Below the pieces are notes generated by a model. That model ran no database searches and was not told where the DNA came from. It saw nothing but the letters and a program-made list of their open reading frames with translations. Shown here in pieces: positions 20,694-30,545 of a stretch of DNA of 64,000 bases. The stretch is taken from NCBI RefSeq assembly GCF_003610015.1, contig NZ_AP018933.1, positions 248,001 to 312,000 on the forward strand. Direction: 5' to 3'. Every line of letters begins with the position of its first letter. Within the stretch, counting starts at the first letter, position 1. Both the position numbers and the translations under genes were made by a program. The DNA comes from Zymobacter palmae (lineage in GTDB: Bacteria > Pseudomonadota > Gammaproteobacteria > Pseudomonadales > Halomonadaceae).

Positions 20694-20715
20694 AAGGCGA
20701 CCCTTCGGTCGCCTT
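20694..20715. terminator. Bidirectional terminator between transporter gene and yhbY
   Basis: Stem AAGGCGACC/GGTCGCCTT with a 4-nt loop (20694-20702, 20707-20715) between two converging genes. T-content is modest on both strands. Confidence 0.65.
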
Positions 20716-20754
20716 CCGTGGTCTGCATGGCGCATGGTTAGCGCATGCGAAGAC

Positions 20755-21063
20755 TCAGACGCTGTAGCGTGTCACGTTGGACAGCTTGCTGCCGTCGCGG
20801 TTGCGACGATACAGCAGGGCGATCTTGCCGATGGTCTGCACCAGTTCCGCACGCGTCTGCTCAATCAAAGCTTCGATCTGAGCGGCGCGTTCGTCACGCT
20901 CGCCAGACATCAGCTTCACTTTGATCAGCTCGTGATCCGCCAGCGCACGCTTGGCCTCTTCGACCGCTCCGGCGCTCAGACCGTTCTCTGAGATCTGTAC
21001 GATAGGGGAAAGATGATGGCCGATGCTGCGGAACTGCTTCTTTTGTGCCGATGTAAGAGGCAT
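20755..21063 (-). CDS. yhbY: RNA-binding protein YhbY (CRM domain)
   Basis: Single-domain CRM/KH-like RNA-binding protein of 102 residues associated with pre-50S ribosomal particles in E. coli. Seen: MPLTSAQKKQFRSIGHHLSP, GLSAGAVEEAKRALADHELIKVKL, and the C-terminal IGKIALLYRRN, which matches the GxxLVLYR-type strand. Start 21063 has AGGTGA upstream; the longer frame is disfavoured. It is divergent from rlmE-ftsH, an arrangement conserved in gammaproteobacteria. Confidence 0.93.
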   Translation of the reverse strand: MPLTSAQKKQFRSIGHHLSPIVQISENGLSAGAVEEAKRALADHELIKVKLMSGERDERAAQIEALIEQTRAELVQTIGKIALLYRRNRDGSKLSNVTRYSV

Positions 21064-21219
21064 GGTATGTTGGTCACCTAAAAATGTACGATAGTCGACC
21101 TCCCAGTCTACCCTATCTGCTGGCATGTTGACCAACCTCTGTCATGTGTCACCTCTGGCACCGGCGCATAGTGGTTGACGGGACAGTACGAATGATCTCT
21201 TCTCTCTTCAGGTGGTCCC

Positions 21220-21891
21220 TTGGCTCGTTCCTCTTCTCGATCAGGCGGTTCCGATAACGGTTCCCAACGCACCTCCCGTAGTCGCAGCAGTGCAGGCTGG
21301 CTCAGGGAGCATTTCGACGATGTCTACGTCCAAAAATCGTGGGTCGATGGTTATCGCTCGCGTGCCAGCTACAAGCTTTTGGAAATAGACGAAAAGGACG
21401 CGCTGCTGAAGCCAGGTATGCGCATCGTCGACCTCGGTGCGGCACCGGGTGGGTGGAGTCAGGTCGTGACTCAGAAACTGAACGGCAATGGAACGGTCGT
21501 TGCATCGGATATCCTTCCCATGGAACCGCTCCCAGACGTAAGCTTTATTCAGGGTGACTTCACCGAAGATGCGGTACTTGATGCCATACTGGCAGAAATT
21601 GCCGGACGTGAATTCGACGTAGTGCTGTCGGATATGGCACCTAACATGAGTGGGCAGACCTCCATTGACCAGCCGAGCGCAATGGGACTGGTTGAGTTGG
21701 CGCTGGATCTGGCTCGTCAGATTCTGAAACCCGGTGGTGACTTTCTGGTCAAGGTGTTTCAGGGCGAAGGGTTTGATGCCTACCTTAAGGACATGCGGGG
21801 CTCGTTCGACAAGGTCGTTACGCGCAAGCCCGGAGCTTCGCGTGCGCGCTCGCGAGAAGTCTATCTGCTAGGACGCGGTTTTCGTGGCTGA
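21220..21891 (+). CDS. rlmE: 23S rRNA 2'-O-methyltransferase RlmE (FtsJ/RrmJ)
   Basis: Heat-shock-type SAM-dependent enzyme that methylates the 2'-OH of U2552 of 23S rRNA. The 223-residue product has a Ser/Arg-rich N-terminal extension (about 25 residues), then [27 protein letters not shown], the SAM motif [11 protein letters not shown], and SDMAPNMSG with the catalytic Asp. The start is TTG at 21220, preceded by AGGTGG at 21210-21215; no in-frame ATG fits. It precedes ftsH in the same direction, the classic rlmE-ftsH pair, here with a 165-bp gap. Confidence 0.94.
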   Translation: MARSSSRSGGSDNGSQRTSRSRSSAGWLREHFDDVYVQKSWVDGYRSRASYKLLEIDEKDALLKPGMRIVDLGAAPGGWSQVVTQKLNGNGTVVASDILPMEPLPDVSFIQGDFTEDAVLDAILAEIAGREFDVVLSDMAPNMSGQTSIDQPSAMGLVELALDLARQILKPGGDFLVKVFQGEGFDAYLKDMRGSFDKVVTRKPGASRARSREVYLLGRGFRG

Positions 21892-22056
21892 TTGAGCTAC
21901 CTGGCCGTTAAAGCTGTGCAATACTTGTATTGCGATACCGATGGCCTCATCTCTGGATAAAGCAGCATGTCCTGAATGAGCATGTCTGGAAAGAAGTAGT
22001 CGCCCGACGCACTTTGAGGTGTGTTGGCCTCAGAATCATGCAGTGAGGGTAATCCC

Positions 22057-24033
22057 TTGAACGATACGACCAAGAACCTGAGTCTATGGTTGATCATCGC
22101 AGTGGTGCTGCTGCTGGTGTTCAACAATTTCAGCGTTGACTCAGCGCCTCCGGCGGTCAGCTATTCCGACTTCGTCCACAATGTGCAGGACGATAAGGTC
22201 AAGAGCGTTACCATCGATGGCTACGTCATCCATGGCAAACAGCAGGATGACACGTCTTTCCAGACTATCCGTCCGAGCGTGGGCGATGATCCTCAGCTGA
22301 TCAATCAGATGCTGCATCACGACATCAAAATCGACGTCCGTGAGCCGCAGCAGCCGAGCATCTGGAAGAGCCTGCTAATCAGTGCCTTCCCGATCCTGCT
22401 GACGCTGGGTGTGTTCTTCTTTTTCATGCGCCAGATGCAGGGTGGTGCCGGTGGCAAGGGCGGCCCGATGAGCTTCGGTAAATCCAAGGCGCGTCTGCTG
22501 TCGCAGGATCAGATCAATACCACGCTGAAGGATGTGGCGGGCTGCGATGATGCCAAGGCCGAAGTGGCTGAACTGGTCGACTTCCTGCGTGATCCGGGCA
22601 AGTACCAACGTCTGGGCGGCAAGATTCCACGCGGTATCCTGATGGTCGGCCCTCCTGGGACCGGTAAAACCCTGCTGGCTAAGGCTATTGCGGGTGAGGC
22701 GAAAGTGCCGTTCTTCACTATCTCGGGTTCTGATTTCGTCGAAATGTTCGTCGGGGTTGGGGCGTCGCGCGTGCGCGACATGTTCGAGCAGGCCAAGAAG
22801 AGCGCGCCGTGCATCATCTTCATTGACGAGATCGATGCCGTAGGTCGTGCGCGTGGCGGCAGCATGAGCGGTGGCGGCCACGATGAACGTGAGCAGACCC
22901 TCAACCAGCTGCTGGTCGAGATGGACGGTTTCGAGAAGAACGATGGCACCATCGTGATTGCGGCAACCAACCGTCCCGATGTGCTGGACAAAGCGCTGCT
23001 GCGTCCGGGCCGATTTGACCGTCAGGTCACCGTCGACCTGCCCGATTTCAAAGGGCGCGAACAGATCCTCAACGTGCATCTGGCGAAAGTGCCGTGTGCC
23101 GATGATATCGACGTCACTAAGCTGGCACGTGGTACACCGGGCTTCTCCGGGGCGCAGCTGGCCAACTTGGTTAACGAAGCCGCACTGTTCGCTGCCCGTC
23201 GCAACCTGCGTCTGGTCGGCATGAAGGAGCTCGACGATGCGCGTGACAAGCTCATTATGGGGCTTGAGCGCCGCTCGCTGATGACCGATAAGGAAAAGTT
23301 CAGCACCGCCTACCACGAAGCGGGTCATGCGATCGTGTCCCTGCATGTGCCGGAATACGACCCGATTTACAAAGTGTCGATCATGCCGCGCAGTGGTGGT
23401 TCGCTGGGTGTAACCATGTTCCTGCCGGAAGAAGCGTACAGCGAATCGCGCCGCAAAATGGTCAGCCGTATCTGTGTCGCGATGGGTGGCCGTGCTGCCG
23501 AGGAAATTCTGCACGGGCCGGAAGGCGTGACCTCCGGTGCTTACGGTGATATTCAGCAGATCACCCAAGTGGTCTACAACATGCTGTCGCGCTATGGTCT
23601 GTCCGACAAGCTGGGCATGCTGCTGTATGATGATCCGCAGAATCAGTACATGGACAGTCAGGGCGCTAAGCGCTTTATGTCTGAAGAAACGCGCCAGCTG
23701 CTGGACCGCGAAGCGCGTCGCATCATTGATGAGTGCTATCAGGAAACCACGCGTATCCTGATTGAGCACAAGGACAAACTGGATCTGATGGCCAAAGCGC
23801 TGGTGGAATACGAAACGCTCGATTCCGATCAGGTTGCTGAAATCATGGAAGGCCGTTTCCCGTCTCCGCCTAAATCCACCGGTGGCGGTACGCCGCCGAA
23901 CGGTGGTCAGGTGATCGACGGCACGGCCACGCCGGTCAACGGTGGTGGCGATGTACAGCCGCCGCCCAGCGAGCCTGGCGACAATGTCCGTGACGAACGC
24001 TCCAACGATGATCCGCAGGACCCGCGCTCATGA
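22057..24033 (+). CDS. ftsH: ATP-dependent zinc metalloprotease FtsH
   Basis: Membrane-anchored AAA+ protease degrading membrane proteins, sigma-32 and LpxC in relatives. With the TTG start at 22057 the protein has 658 residues and begins [19 protein letters not shown], like the E. coli N-terminus; GAGGGT upstream supports it. Upstream GTG/TTG codons give unconserved extensions. Two TM segments (about 7-22 and 105-125), Walker A GPPGTGKT near 198, the SRH region [19 protein letters not shown], and the zinc site HEAGH near 420 are present. The C-terminal 50 residues are Gly/Pro-rich and disordered. Confidence 0.98.
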   Translation: MNDTTKNLSLWLIIAVVLLLVFNNFSVDSAPPAVSYSDFVHNVQDDKVKSVTIDGYVIHGKQQDDTSFQTIRPSVGDDPQLINQMLHHDIKIDVREPQQPSIWKSLLISAFPILLTLGVFFFFMRQMQGGAGGKGGPMSFGKSKARLLSQDQINTTLKDVAGCDDAKAEVAELVDFLRDPGKYQRLGGKIPRGILMVGPPGTGKTLLAKAIAGEAKVPFFTISGSDFVEMFVGVGASRVRDMFEQAKKSAPCIIFIDEIDAVGRARGGSMSGGGHDEREQTLNQLLVEMDGFEKNDGTIVIAATNRPDVLDKALLRPGRFDRQVTVDLPDFKGREQILNVHLAKVPCADDIDVTKLARGTPGFSGAQLANLVNEAALFAARRNLRLVGMKELDDARDKLIMGLERRSLMTDKEKFSTAYHEAGHAIVSLHVPEYDPIYKVSIMPRSGGSLGVTMFLPEEAYSESRRKMVSRICVAMGGRAAEEILHGPEGVTSGAYGDIQQITQVVYNMLSRYGLSDKLGMLLYDDPQNQYMDSQGAKRFMSEETRQLLDREARRIIDECYQETTRILIEHKDKLDLMAKALVEYETLDSDQVAEIMEGRFPSPPKSTGGGTPPNGGQVIDGTATPVNGGGDVQPPPSEPGDNVRDERSNDDPQDPRS

Positions 24034-24065
24034 GGTCACTGTCTGAGTGATTCCGTGACGCCATG

Positions 24066-24105
24066 ACGGGCAGGTAGGGGAAACCCTGCCTGCCCGTTGT
24101 CATTT
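24066..24105 (+). terminator. Terminator after ftsH
   Basis: A 14-bp stem (24066-24079 with 24084-24097, one G-T pair) with a GAAA tetraloop, followed by TGTCATTTG. The stem is strong, the T-tract moderate. Confidence 0.75.
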
Positions 24106-24199
24106 GTTACGCTGGCTGGTTGCATGTGCGGTCGTGATGCTTCGGCATGATGGTTCGCCTGATCCGGTATAGCTTGAAGAACAACGAAGGTAATGATTA

Positions 24200-25078
24200 A
24201 TGCCTCAGTCTACCTCCTCTTTCCCAATGGCATCGTCCGCACTGGTCTGTGGGCGAAAGACGCTCGACCTGACCCGCCCCCATGTCATGGGGGTGCTCAA
24301 CGTTACACCCGACTCCTTTTCGGATGGGGGGTGCTACAACACCGTTGATGCTGCGTTGAAGCGCGCAGAATCCATGCTGGCGGAAGGTGCCGACATCATC
24401 GACGTCGGGGGAGAGTCCACTCGCCCCGGAGCGGCACCGGTAACGGCGCAGGAAGAGCTGGATCGTGTCGCGCCGGTGGTTGAGCGCTTGGTAGGCGAGC
24501 TGGACGCACTGGTGTCGCTGGATACCAGCTGCCCAGTGGTGATGACGGAAGGTGCTCGCCTAGGGGCAGGCATTATTAACGATGTGCGCTCTCTGACTCG
24601 TGAAGGAGCCCTAGAAGCAGCGGCTGCCACATCGCTGGCCGTCTGCCTAATGCACATGACCGGTGAGCCGGATACCATGCAGCTGTCGCCCCATTATGAC
24701 GAGCCTATCGAAGCGGCCGTGGCACGGCAGCTGGCGGAGCGAATGCGCGCTTGCGAGGCGGCTGGCATTGCAGTTGACCGTTTGATCCTTGATCCGGGTT
24801 TTGGCTTCGGCAAGACCTTGGCGCATAATCTTCGCTTGATGCAACAGATGGATATGTTGCAGGTATTCCGTCGCCCGCTGCTGGTGGGGGTGTCGCGCAA
24901 AACTATGATCGGGCAAGTGCTCGACCGTCCGCTCGCACCGCTGGGTGAAGGGCGCATCATGGGCGGATTGGCATTGGCCGTCATGGCGCTTGAGCGTGGC
25001 GCGACCATCATTCGCACTCACGATGTGGCCATTACGCGTGATGCCATGGATATGTTCCAGGCCGTACAGCAGGCATGA
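24200..25078 (+). CDS. folP: Dihydropteroate synthase
   Basis: Folate pathway enzyme joining p-aminobenzoate to the pterin pyrophosphate; target of sulfonamides. The 292-residue TIM-barrel protein shows MGVLNVTPDSFSDGG near residue 30, IIDVGGESTRPGA, LDTSCP, GAGIINDVRS, ILDPGFGFGKT and LVGVSRKTMIG. Start ATG 24200 has GAAGG upstream; ATG 24227 is a possible alternative. An A-rich AAGAACAA element (24177-24184) lies just before the ribosome-binding site. glmM follows closely, so they probably share a transcript. Confidence 0.97.
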   Translation: MPQSTSSFPMASSALVCGRKTLDLTRPHVMGVLNVTPDSFSDGGCYNTVDAALKRAESMLAEGADIIDVGGESTRPGAAPVTAQEELDRVAPVVERLVGELDALVSLDTSCPVVMTEGARLGAGIINDVRSLTREGALEAAAATSLAVCLMHMTGEPDTMQLSPHYDEPIEAAVARQLAERMRACEAAGIAVDRLILDPGFGFGKTLAHNLRLMQQMDMLQVFRRPLLVGVSRKTMIGQVLDRPLAPLGEGRIMGGLALAVMALERGATIIRTHDVAITRDAMDMFQAVQQA

Positions 25079-25150
25079 CGAATTTTTCAGGGTCGCTGGA
25101 TGGCGACCAATGATCGTCTTGATCAAACAAAAGACAGTGAGGAGAGAAGC

Positions 25151-26518
25151 GTGTCAGCCAAGACAACAGCACGCCGTTTCTTTGGAACCGACGGTATCCG
25201 CGGCACAGTAGGTGAATATCCCATTACGGCCGATTTCGTGCTCAAGCTGGGATGGGCCGCCGGCCGCGTTCTGCGCCGCAACGGGGCCGCGAAAGTGGTC
25301 ATCGGTAAGGACACGCGTATCTCCGGCTATATGTTCGAAGCCGCTCTGGAAGCCGGTTTCTCCGCGGCGGGCGTCGATGTGATGCTGTTGGGGCCGATGC
25401 CTACCCCCGGCATCGCGTATATGACGCAGACTTTCCGTGCGCAGGCCGGTGTAGTCATCAGTGCTTCGCACAACCCGTATCAGGACAACGGCATCAAGTT
25501 CTTCTCTGCCGATGGTCGTAAGATTCCCGACGAGATTGAGCTTGAAATCGAAGCAGAGCTGGAACGTCCGCTGACGACGGTCGTGTCCAACGAACTTGGC
25601 AAGGCCGTGCGTATTAACGACGCTGCTGCGCGCTATATCGAGTTTTGTAAGTCCTCAATGCCCGAGCGCACGGGCCTGCAAGGGCTGAAAGTGGTGCTCG
25701 ACTGCGCCAACGGCGCAACCTACCACATCGCCCCTAGTGTCTTCCGAGAACTTGGTGCCGACGTCACAGTCATCGGTGCGTCTCCGGACGGCCTCAACAT
25801 CAACCGCAATGTCGGCTCGACGTCTATTCGTGCGCTCAAGGCGAAAGTGATCGAAACTGGCACCGATATCGGCGTGGCATTCGACGGTGATGGTGACCGT
25901 GTCATCATGGTAGATGAACACGGCCGCGAAGTTGACGGTGACGAACTGCTCTATCTTATCGGTAACGATCGCCATAAGCGTGGTGTGCTGCACGGTGGCA
26001 TTGTCGGTACCGTGATGAGCAACCTCGGTCTTGAAAATGCGCTCAAGCGCAAAGGCATTCCGTTCGAGCGTGCACAGGTCGGCGACCGCTACGTCATCGA
26101 ACGCCTGCAGGCCAACGGCTGGGAACTGGGCGGTGAGTCGTCGGGTCACATCGTCTGTGGGCACGTTCAGACCACTGGTGATGGTATTGTTGCCGCGCTT
26201 CAGGTGCTGTCGATCATGATGCGCGAAGGTCGCACGCTGGATTCTTTGCTGCAGAATTTCGAAAAAGCGCCGCAATCACTGATCAATGTGCGTCTGGATA
26301 GTCGTGCAGATCGCAAGGCGCTGATGGAAGCCGAAGCCGTTCAACAGGCCGTCACAGCCGTCGAAGCCGAGCTGGGCGAAGAGGGTGGTCGCGTACTGCT
26401 GCGCCCCTCCGGTACCGAGCCGTTGATTCGTGTCATGGTCGAAGCGCAGCCAGCATTCGATGCCCATGCGCTGGCAACGCGTATCGCGGATGCTATTGAG
26501 GCAGCGCGCGCCGCGTAA
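25151..26518 (+). CDS. glmM: Phosphoglucosamine mutase
   Basis: Interconverts glucosamine-6-P and glucosamine-1-P for peptidoglycan and LPS precursors. With the GTG start at 25151 (strong GAGGAGA 5 bases upstream) the protein is 455 residues, starting [19 protein letters not shown] longer frame from ATG 25100 lacks a ribosome site. Seen: the phosphoserine loop [17 protein letters not shown], the Mg-binding loop DGDGDRVI, the sugar-binding [10 protein letters not shown] and the phosphate-binding [15 protein letters not shown]. It is between folP and tpiA, the usual gammaproteobacterial order. Confidence 0.97.
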   Translation: MSAKTTARRFFGTDGIRGTVGEYPITADFVLKLGWAAGRVLRRNGAAKVVIGKDTRISGYMFEAALEAGFSAAGVDVMLLGPMPTPGIAYMTQTFRAQAGVVISASHNPYQDNGIKFFSADGRKIPDEIELEIEAELERPLTTVVSNELGKAVRINDAAARYIEFCKSSMPERTGLQGLKVVLDCANGATYHIAPSVFRELGADVTVIGASPDGLNINRNVGSTSIRALKAKVIETGTDIGVAFDGDGDRVIMVDEHGREVDGDELLYLIGNDRHKRGVLHGGIVGTVMSNLGLENALKRKGIPFERAQVGDRYVIERLQANGWELGGESSGHIVCGHVQTTGDGIVAALQVLSIMMREGRTLDSLLQNFEKAPQSLINVRLDSRADRKALMEAEAVQQAVTAVEAELGEEGGRVLLRPSGTEPLIRVMVEAQPAFDAHALATRIADAIEAARAA

Positions 26519-26620
26519 TGCTTCGATGACCGGCAGGGAGTGCTGCTCGCGCCCTGCCGGTTGTATTGGGCACGGTCGTCCATTACCATTTCGAGCCAAC
26601 ACGTGAGGGCGGGTACTGAA

Positions 26621-27376
26621 ATGCGCAAGCCCATGATCGCGGGTAACTGGAAAATGAACGGTACTCGGCAGCTAGTGGCTGCGTACCGCAAGGCCTTTAT
26701 GGATGCGGATATCACCGATAAGGTCGATGTTCTGCTGATCCCTTCGTTTCCTTATATCGGTGAGATGGTACGTGCCCTGCTGGGTAGCGGCGTCAAGGTG
26801 GGTGCTCAGACGCTCAACCCTCGCGGTGCCGGTGCTCACACCGGGGAAGTCAGTGGCGTCATGTTGCACGAACTGGGCGCGGAATATGTGCTGGTCGGGC
26901 ATTCCGAACGTCGCCGGCTGTACAAGGAAAGCGAAGACGAAATATTCGCGCGCGTGAATGCGGCGGTAAGCGAACAACTTCACCCTATCTTGTGTGTGGG
27001 CGAAACGCTCGAACAGCATAAGTCGGGTAATGCACTGGCAACGGTGCTGCATCAGGTTAGCTCGGTGATGGAGCGCCTAGATGCGCGCTACCTTTCGTGG
27101 GTGTCGATTGCCTACGAACCGGTCTGGGCTATTGGCACTGGACTGACGGCAACGCCAGAGCAGGCGCAGGAAATACACGCGGCCATTCGGGAATATCTCC
27201 ATGAAATTGATCCCGAATTGGCTGAATCGACCCGGTTGCTCTACGGTGGCAGCATGAATGCGCACAACGCGCGTCGCTTGTTGGCCCAGCCGGATATCGA
27301 CGGCGGTCTTATTGGCGGTTCCTCATTGAGGACCGAAGATTTTCTTTCAATCTGTCATGTTGCAGGTCAAAACTGA
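26621..27376 (+). CDS. tpiA: Triosephosphate isomerase
   Basis: Glycolytic enzyme interconverting DHAP and glyceraldehyde-3-P. The 251-residue product has MIAGNWKMNG with the catalytic Lys near residue 13, the catalytic His in VLVGHSERR, the catalytic Glu in AYEPVWAIGTG, and YGGSMNAHNA binding phosphate. The longer open frame upstream is not conserved; ATG 26621 follows GAGGG. Its TGA stop shares its last base with the secG ATG, so the pair is coupled. Confidence 0.98.
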   Translation: MRKPMIAGNWKMNGTRQLVAAYRKAFMDADITDKVDVLLIPSFPYIGEMVRALLGSGVKVGAQTLNPRGAGAHTGEVSGVMLHELGAEYVLVGHSERRRLYKESEDEIFARVNAAVSEQLHPILCVGETLEQHKSGNALATVLHQVSSVMERLDARYLSWVSIAYEPVWAIGTGLTATPEQAQEIHAAIREYLHEIDPELAESTRLLYGGSMNAHNARRLLAQPDIDGGLIGGSSLRTEDFLSICHVAGQN

Positions 27377-27795
27377 TGACGTATCTGACTCTTGTGGTTC
27401 ATATTCTCCTGGCGATCAGCCTGATCGTTCTGGTTCTGCTGCAGCAAGGCAAGGGGGCCGAAGCTGGCGCAGCCTTCGGTGGTGGCGCGTCCCAAACTGT
27501 ATTTGGTTCCCGCGGTAGCACAGGCTTCCTTGCTAAGCTGACCGGTCTGTTGGTTCTGCTGTTCTTTGTGACATCCTTGGGGCTGACGGCCTTTGCCCAT
27601 CACGCTCAGAAAGTCGCGACCGAAGTGCAGACGGCACCTGCCACCACCAGCGTGTCAGAGCCTGCTGCGGCGACTGAAGAAAACAATTCTGCCAAAGCCG
27701 TTGACGAAGCACCGGCTACCGTGGATAATGCAGCGCCTGTACAGGATAAAGCGCCTGCTGCTGAACAGCAGAGTACGCAGCATCCTGCACAGTGA
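27376..27795 (+). CDS. secG: Protein-export membrane protein SecG
   Basis: Accessory subunit of the SecYEG translocon. The 139-residue product has two TM segments (about 3-22 and 54-73), the conserved cytoplasmic loop QGKGAEAGAAFGGGASQTVFGSRGS, and an Ala/Glu/Thr/Pro-rich tail of about 60 residues that is probably disordered. It overlaps tpiA by one base. tRNA-Leu follows immediately, as in many gammaproteobacteria. Confidence 0.96.
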   Translation: MTYLTLVVHILLAISLIVLVLLQQGKGAEAGAAFGGGASQTVFGSRGSTGFLAKLTGLLVLLFFVTSLGLTAFAHHAQKVATEVQTAPATTSVSEPAAATEENNSAKAVDEAPATVDNAAPVQDKAPAAEQQSTQHPAQ

Positions 27796-27812
27796 TGCAG
27801 TGAAACAACCTG

Positions 27813-27841
27813 TTGATAGATCAACAAGGTTTGTGTAAAGT
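27813..27841 (+). promoter_or_regulatory. Promoter for tRNA-Leu overlapping a hairpin
   Basis: TTGATA (27813-27818), a 17-bp spacer and TAAAGT (27836-27841), about 20 bases before the tRNA. The -35 region lies within the inverted repeat GTTGAT-AG-ATCAAC (27812-27825), which may also act as the secG 3' hairpin. Confidence 0.6.
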
Positions 27842-27860
27842 ACACTGCATATCCCCTGAT

Positions 27861-27947
27861 GCCGAAGTGGTGGAATTGGTAGACACGCTATCTTGAGGGG
27901 GTAGTGGCCGTAAGGCCGTGCGGGTTCAAGTCCCGCCTTCGGCACCA
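27861..27947 (+). tRNA. tRNA-Leu (GAG)
   Basis: An 87-nt type II tRNA with a long variable arm. Acceptor GCCGAAG pairs with CTTCGGC, and CCA is encoded. The anticodon arm CTATC-TTGAGGG-GGTAG gives anticodon GAG (leucine CUC/CUU). It lies between secG and the initiator tRNA. Confidence 0.96.
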
Positions 27948-28056
27948 TCTAAGCATCTTCTTTATGATGCGGGTACGGTTGGAAGCAAGAATAAGCAGCA
28001 TGCATCGTTTTCTGATTGCTTTAGTGAAACGATGTCTCTACAATGTTGCTTGATGA

Positions 28057-28133
<77 letters not shown>

Positions 28134-28147
28134 CTTATTTTATACGG

Positions 28148-28177
28148 AAAGCCCCTTCCAGATAGAAGGGGCTTTTT
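28148..28177 (+). terminator. Terminator after initiator tRNA
   Basis: Stem AAAGCCCCTTC/GAAGGGGCTTT (28148-28158, 28165-28175) with a 6-nt loop and a T-run. Partial read-through would feed the rimP-nusA-infB operon. Confidence 0.9.
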
Positions 28178-28397
28178 GTTACGAGGTAGCCACGGCATGC
28201 ACCCTGCATGACGAGGATGCACCTCGAAGGCGATGCCAATCGGCCACCTCTCGATGTTCTGTCCGGCCAGGTGCCAGTCAACCTCCGCTAGGTACCCCTG
28301 TATGCCGACCTGATATAGCACGGCGCTTTGGCCTTGCATCGGGAGCAGGTGCCCGTTTGGCACCTGCCATCGGAATCCATACAGAGGAGCCTTGCTA
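28178..28397 (+). promoter_or_regulatory. Structured leader of the rimP-nusA-infB operon
   Basis: A 220-bp non-coding leader with several short hairpins, the clearest GCAGGTGCC/GGCACCTGC (28345-28353 with 28359-28367) shortly before the rimP ribosome site. In E. coli the equivalent metY-rimP leader is long and the operon is NusA-regulated; regulation here is inference. Confidence 0.4.
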
Positions 28398-28865
28398 GTG
28401 GCTACCAAGGAAACAGCAATTCAGACACTCATCGGGCCTACCATTTCGGCCATGGGGTTCGAACTGTGGGGAATAAGTCATATCTCCCAGGGACGCAACT
28501 CTAGGCTTGTCATCTATATCGACAGTGACAAAGGCGTCACCGTTGACGATTGTGCAGATATCAGTCGTCAGGTCAGCGCGCTGCTCGATGTCGAAGATCC
28601 CATCTCAGGACATTACGATCTAGAAGTGTCTTCTCCTGGAATGGATCGTCCCCTTTATACGCTTTCGCATTACGAACGCTACGCTGGACACCAGATTCAG
28701 TTGCGGCTTCGCGTTCCTTTCGAAGGTCGCCGCAAGTTCCAGGGATTGCTGGCTGGCGTTGAGCAAGACGAAGTGCTCCTGCATGTCGATGGTGAGGAAT
28801 ATGCCTTTCCCATTGAAGGTATTGAGCGTGCCAACGTGATGCCAACCTTCGAAAACAAGAGATGA
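28398..28865 (+). CDS. rimP: Ribosome maturation factor RimP
   Basis: Assists 30S subunit maturation. The 155-residue product reads ATKETAIQTLIGPTISAMGFELWGI, then RLVIYIDSDKGVTVDDCADISRQVSALLDVEDPISGHYDLEVSSPGMDRPL in pieces along the chain; the last segment is the family signature. The GTG start at 28398 lies 8 bases after GAGGAG (28384-28389); TTG 28392 is too close. It is first in the rimP-nusA-infB-rbfA-truB-rpsO-pnp series. Confidence 0.96.
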   Translation: MATKETAIQTLIGPTISAMGFELWGISHISQGRNSRLVIYIDSDKGVTVDDCADISRQVSALLDVEDPISGHYDLEVSSPGMDRPLYTLSHYERYAGHQIQLRLRVPFEGRRKFQGLLAGVEQDEVLLHVDGEEYAFPIEGIERANVMPTFENKR

Positions 28866-28971
28866 AAGACTAAGCGTCTGCCCTCGATATCGACGAGGAA
28901 AGGGTCGCTCACAGGGATGATGACGTGAGCAGCGGACGTGGTAAAAACGATTTTTCTGGCGAGGCAAAGAC

Positions 28972-30465
28972 ATGAGCAAAGAGATCTTGCTGGTCGTTGA
29001 CGCAATTTCGAATGAAAAAGGTGTTCCGCGCGAGGTCATCTTCGAAGCTGTAGAGGCCGCATTGGCAGGCGCTTCGAAGAAGCGTCTCGAAGGACAGGAC
29101 GTCGATATCCGTGTTCATATCGACCGTGATACCGGGGATTACGAAACTTTCCGTCGCTGGACAGTCGTGCCCGATGAAGACTACACCACGTCCCACCGAC
29201 AGATTCCGTATTCTGCGGGTCTGGAGCGTGAGCCTGCACTCGATATGGGTGACTGCGTCGAAGAAAAGATCGAATCGGTCGGCTTCGGACGCATCGCTGC
29301 CCAGATGGCGAAGCAGATCATCGTACAGAAGGTTCGTGAAGCCGAACGCGCTGAAATCGTGCGTCAGTATCGCGAACGTGAAGGCGAAATCATCAGCGGT
29401 ACGGTCAAGAAGATCACGCGTGACGGTCTGATCGTCGACCTTGGCGAGAACGCAGAAGCCTTCCTGCCGCGCAATGAAATGATCTCTGGTGAACGCTATC
29501 GCATGAACGAGCGCGTACGTGCGCTGCTGTGGAAGGTCGATGCCGAAGCGCGTGGCTCACAGCTGATCCTGTCTCGCTCTCGTCCAGAATTCCTGATCGC
29601 ACTGTTCGAAATCGAAGTACCTGAAATCGCCGAACAGCTGATCGAAATCAAGGGCGCTGCGCGCGATCCGGGTTCCCGTGCCAAACTGGCCGTGAAGACC
29701 AATGATCGTCGCATCGACCCCGTCGGCGCTTGCGTCGGCATGCGAGGCTCTCGTGTGCAAGCCGTTTCCAACGAGCTGCGCAACGAGCGCGTCGACATCG
29801 TATTGTGGGACGATAACCCCGCTCAATTGGTTATCAACGCTATGGCACCGGCTGACGTCGCTTCCATCATGATGGATGAAGACGCTCACGCTATGGATGT
29901 CGCCGTAGCCCAAGACAATCTGGCCCAGGCTATCGGCCGTGGTGGTCAGAACGTTCGTTTGGCATCCGAGCTGACCGGCTGGTCGCTCAATGTCATGACG
30001 GAAGAAGAAGCGCTTGGCAAGCGTGAACAGGAAATCGACAGTCATGTCGATTACTTCATGGAGCACCTCGGCATCGAAGAGGAGCTGGCGCGCGTACTGG
30101 TCGAAGAAGGCCTGACCTCGCTCGAAGAAGTGGCCTATGTGCCGCTCGACGAAATGCTCGAAATCGAAGGGCTGGATGAAACGCTCGTCGAAGAGCTGCG
30201 GTCACGTGCCAAAGATGAGCTGCTCAATCTTGCCATCGCGACAGAAGAGAATCTGGACGGCGCTCAGCCGGCAGATGATCTGCTCGAAATGGAAGGTATG
30301 GATCAGACGCTGGCCCTTACGCTGGCCGCGCGAGGCATCTGTACTATGGAAGATCTGGCCGAGCAGGCCATCGAAGATCTCAAGGATATCGACGGCGTGG
30401 ATGAAGAACGCGCCGCCGCATTGATCATGACGGCCCGTGCGCCCTGGTTCGCAAGCGAAGATTGA
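28972..30465 (+). CDS. nusA: Transcription termination/antitermination factor NusA
   Basis: RNA polymerase-binding factor for pausing, termination and rRNA antitermination. The 497-residue product includes the N-terminal polymerase-binding domain (1-130), an S1 domain (about 135-200, [21 protein letters not shown]), KH domains ([30 protein letters not shown]) and two C-terminal acidic repeats (about 365-420 and 440-490), as in E. coli. Its start follows a weak GAGG site. The downstream infB begins 80 bp later. Confidence 0.98.
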   Translation: MSKEILLVVDAISNEKGVPREVIFEAVEAALAGASKKRLEGQDVDIRVHIDRDTGDYETFRRWTVVPDEDYTTSHRQIPYSAGLEREPALDMGDCVEEKIESVGFGRIAAQMAKQIIVQKVREAERAEIVRQYREREGEIISGTVKKITRDGLIVDLGENAEAFLPRNEMISGERYRMNERVRALLWKVDAEARGSQLILSRSRPEFLIALFEIEVPEIAEQLIEIKGAARDPGSRAKLAVKTNDRRIDPVGACVGMRGSRVQAVSNELRNERVDIVLWDDNPAQLVINAMAPADVASIMMDEDAHAMDVAVAQDNLAQAIGRGGQNVRLASELTGWSLNVMTEEEALGKREQEIDSHVDYFMEHLGIEEELARVLVEEGLTSLEEVAYVPLDEMLEIEGLDETLVEELRSRAKDELLNLAIATEENLDGAQPADDLLEMEGMDQTLALTLAARGICTMEDLAEQAIEDLKDIDGVDEERAAALIMTARAPWFASED

Positions 30466-30545
30466 TCGCTGTATGGCTGCCGCTGGCACATGAGTGCCCG
30501 GCAGCATCATGTCGCAATGGGCAGCAACGGGTTCAGGAGGGTCGA

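Noticed and set aside
22375..23769. 464-codon open frame antisense to ftsH, and a 432-codon one antisense to infB (30507-31805)
   Set aside because: Low-complexity or biased composition of the real genes; no family resemblance.
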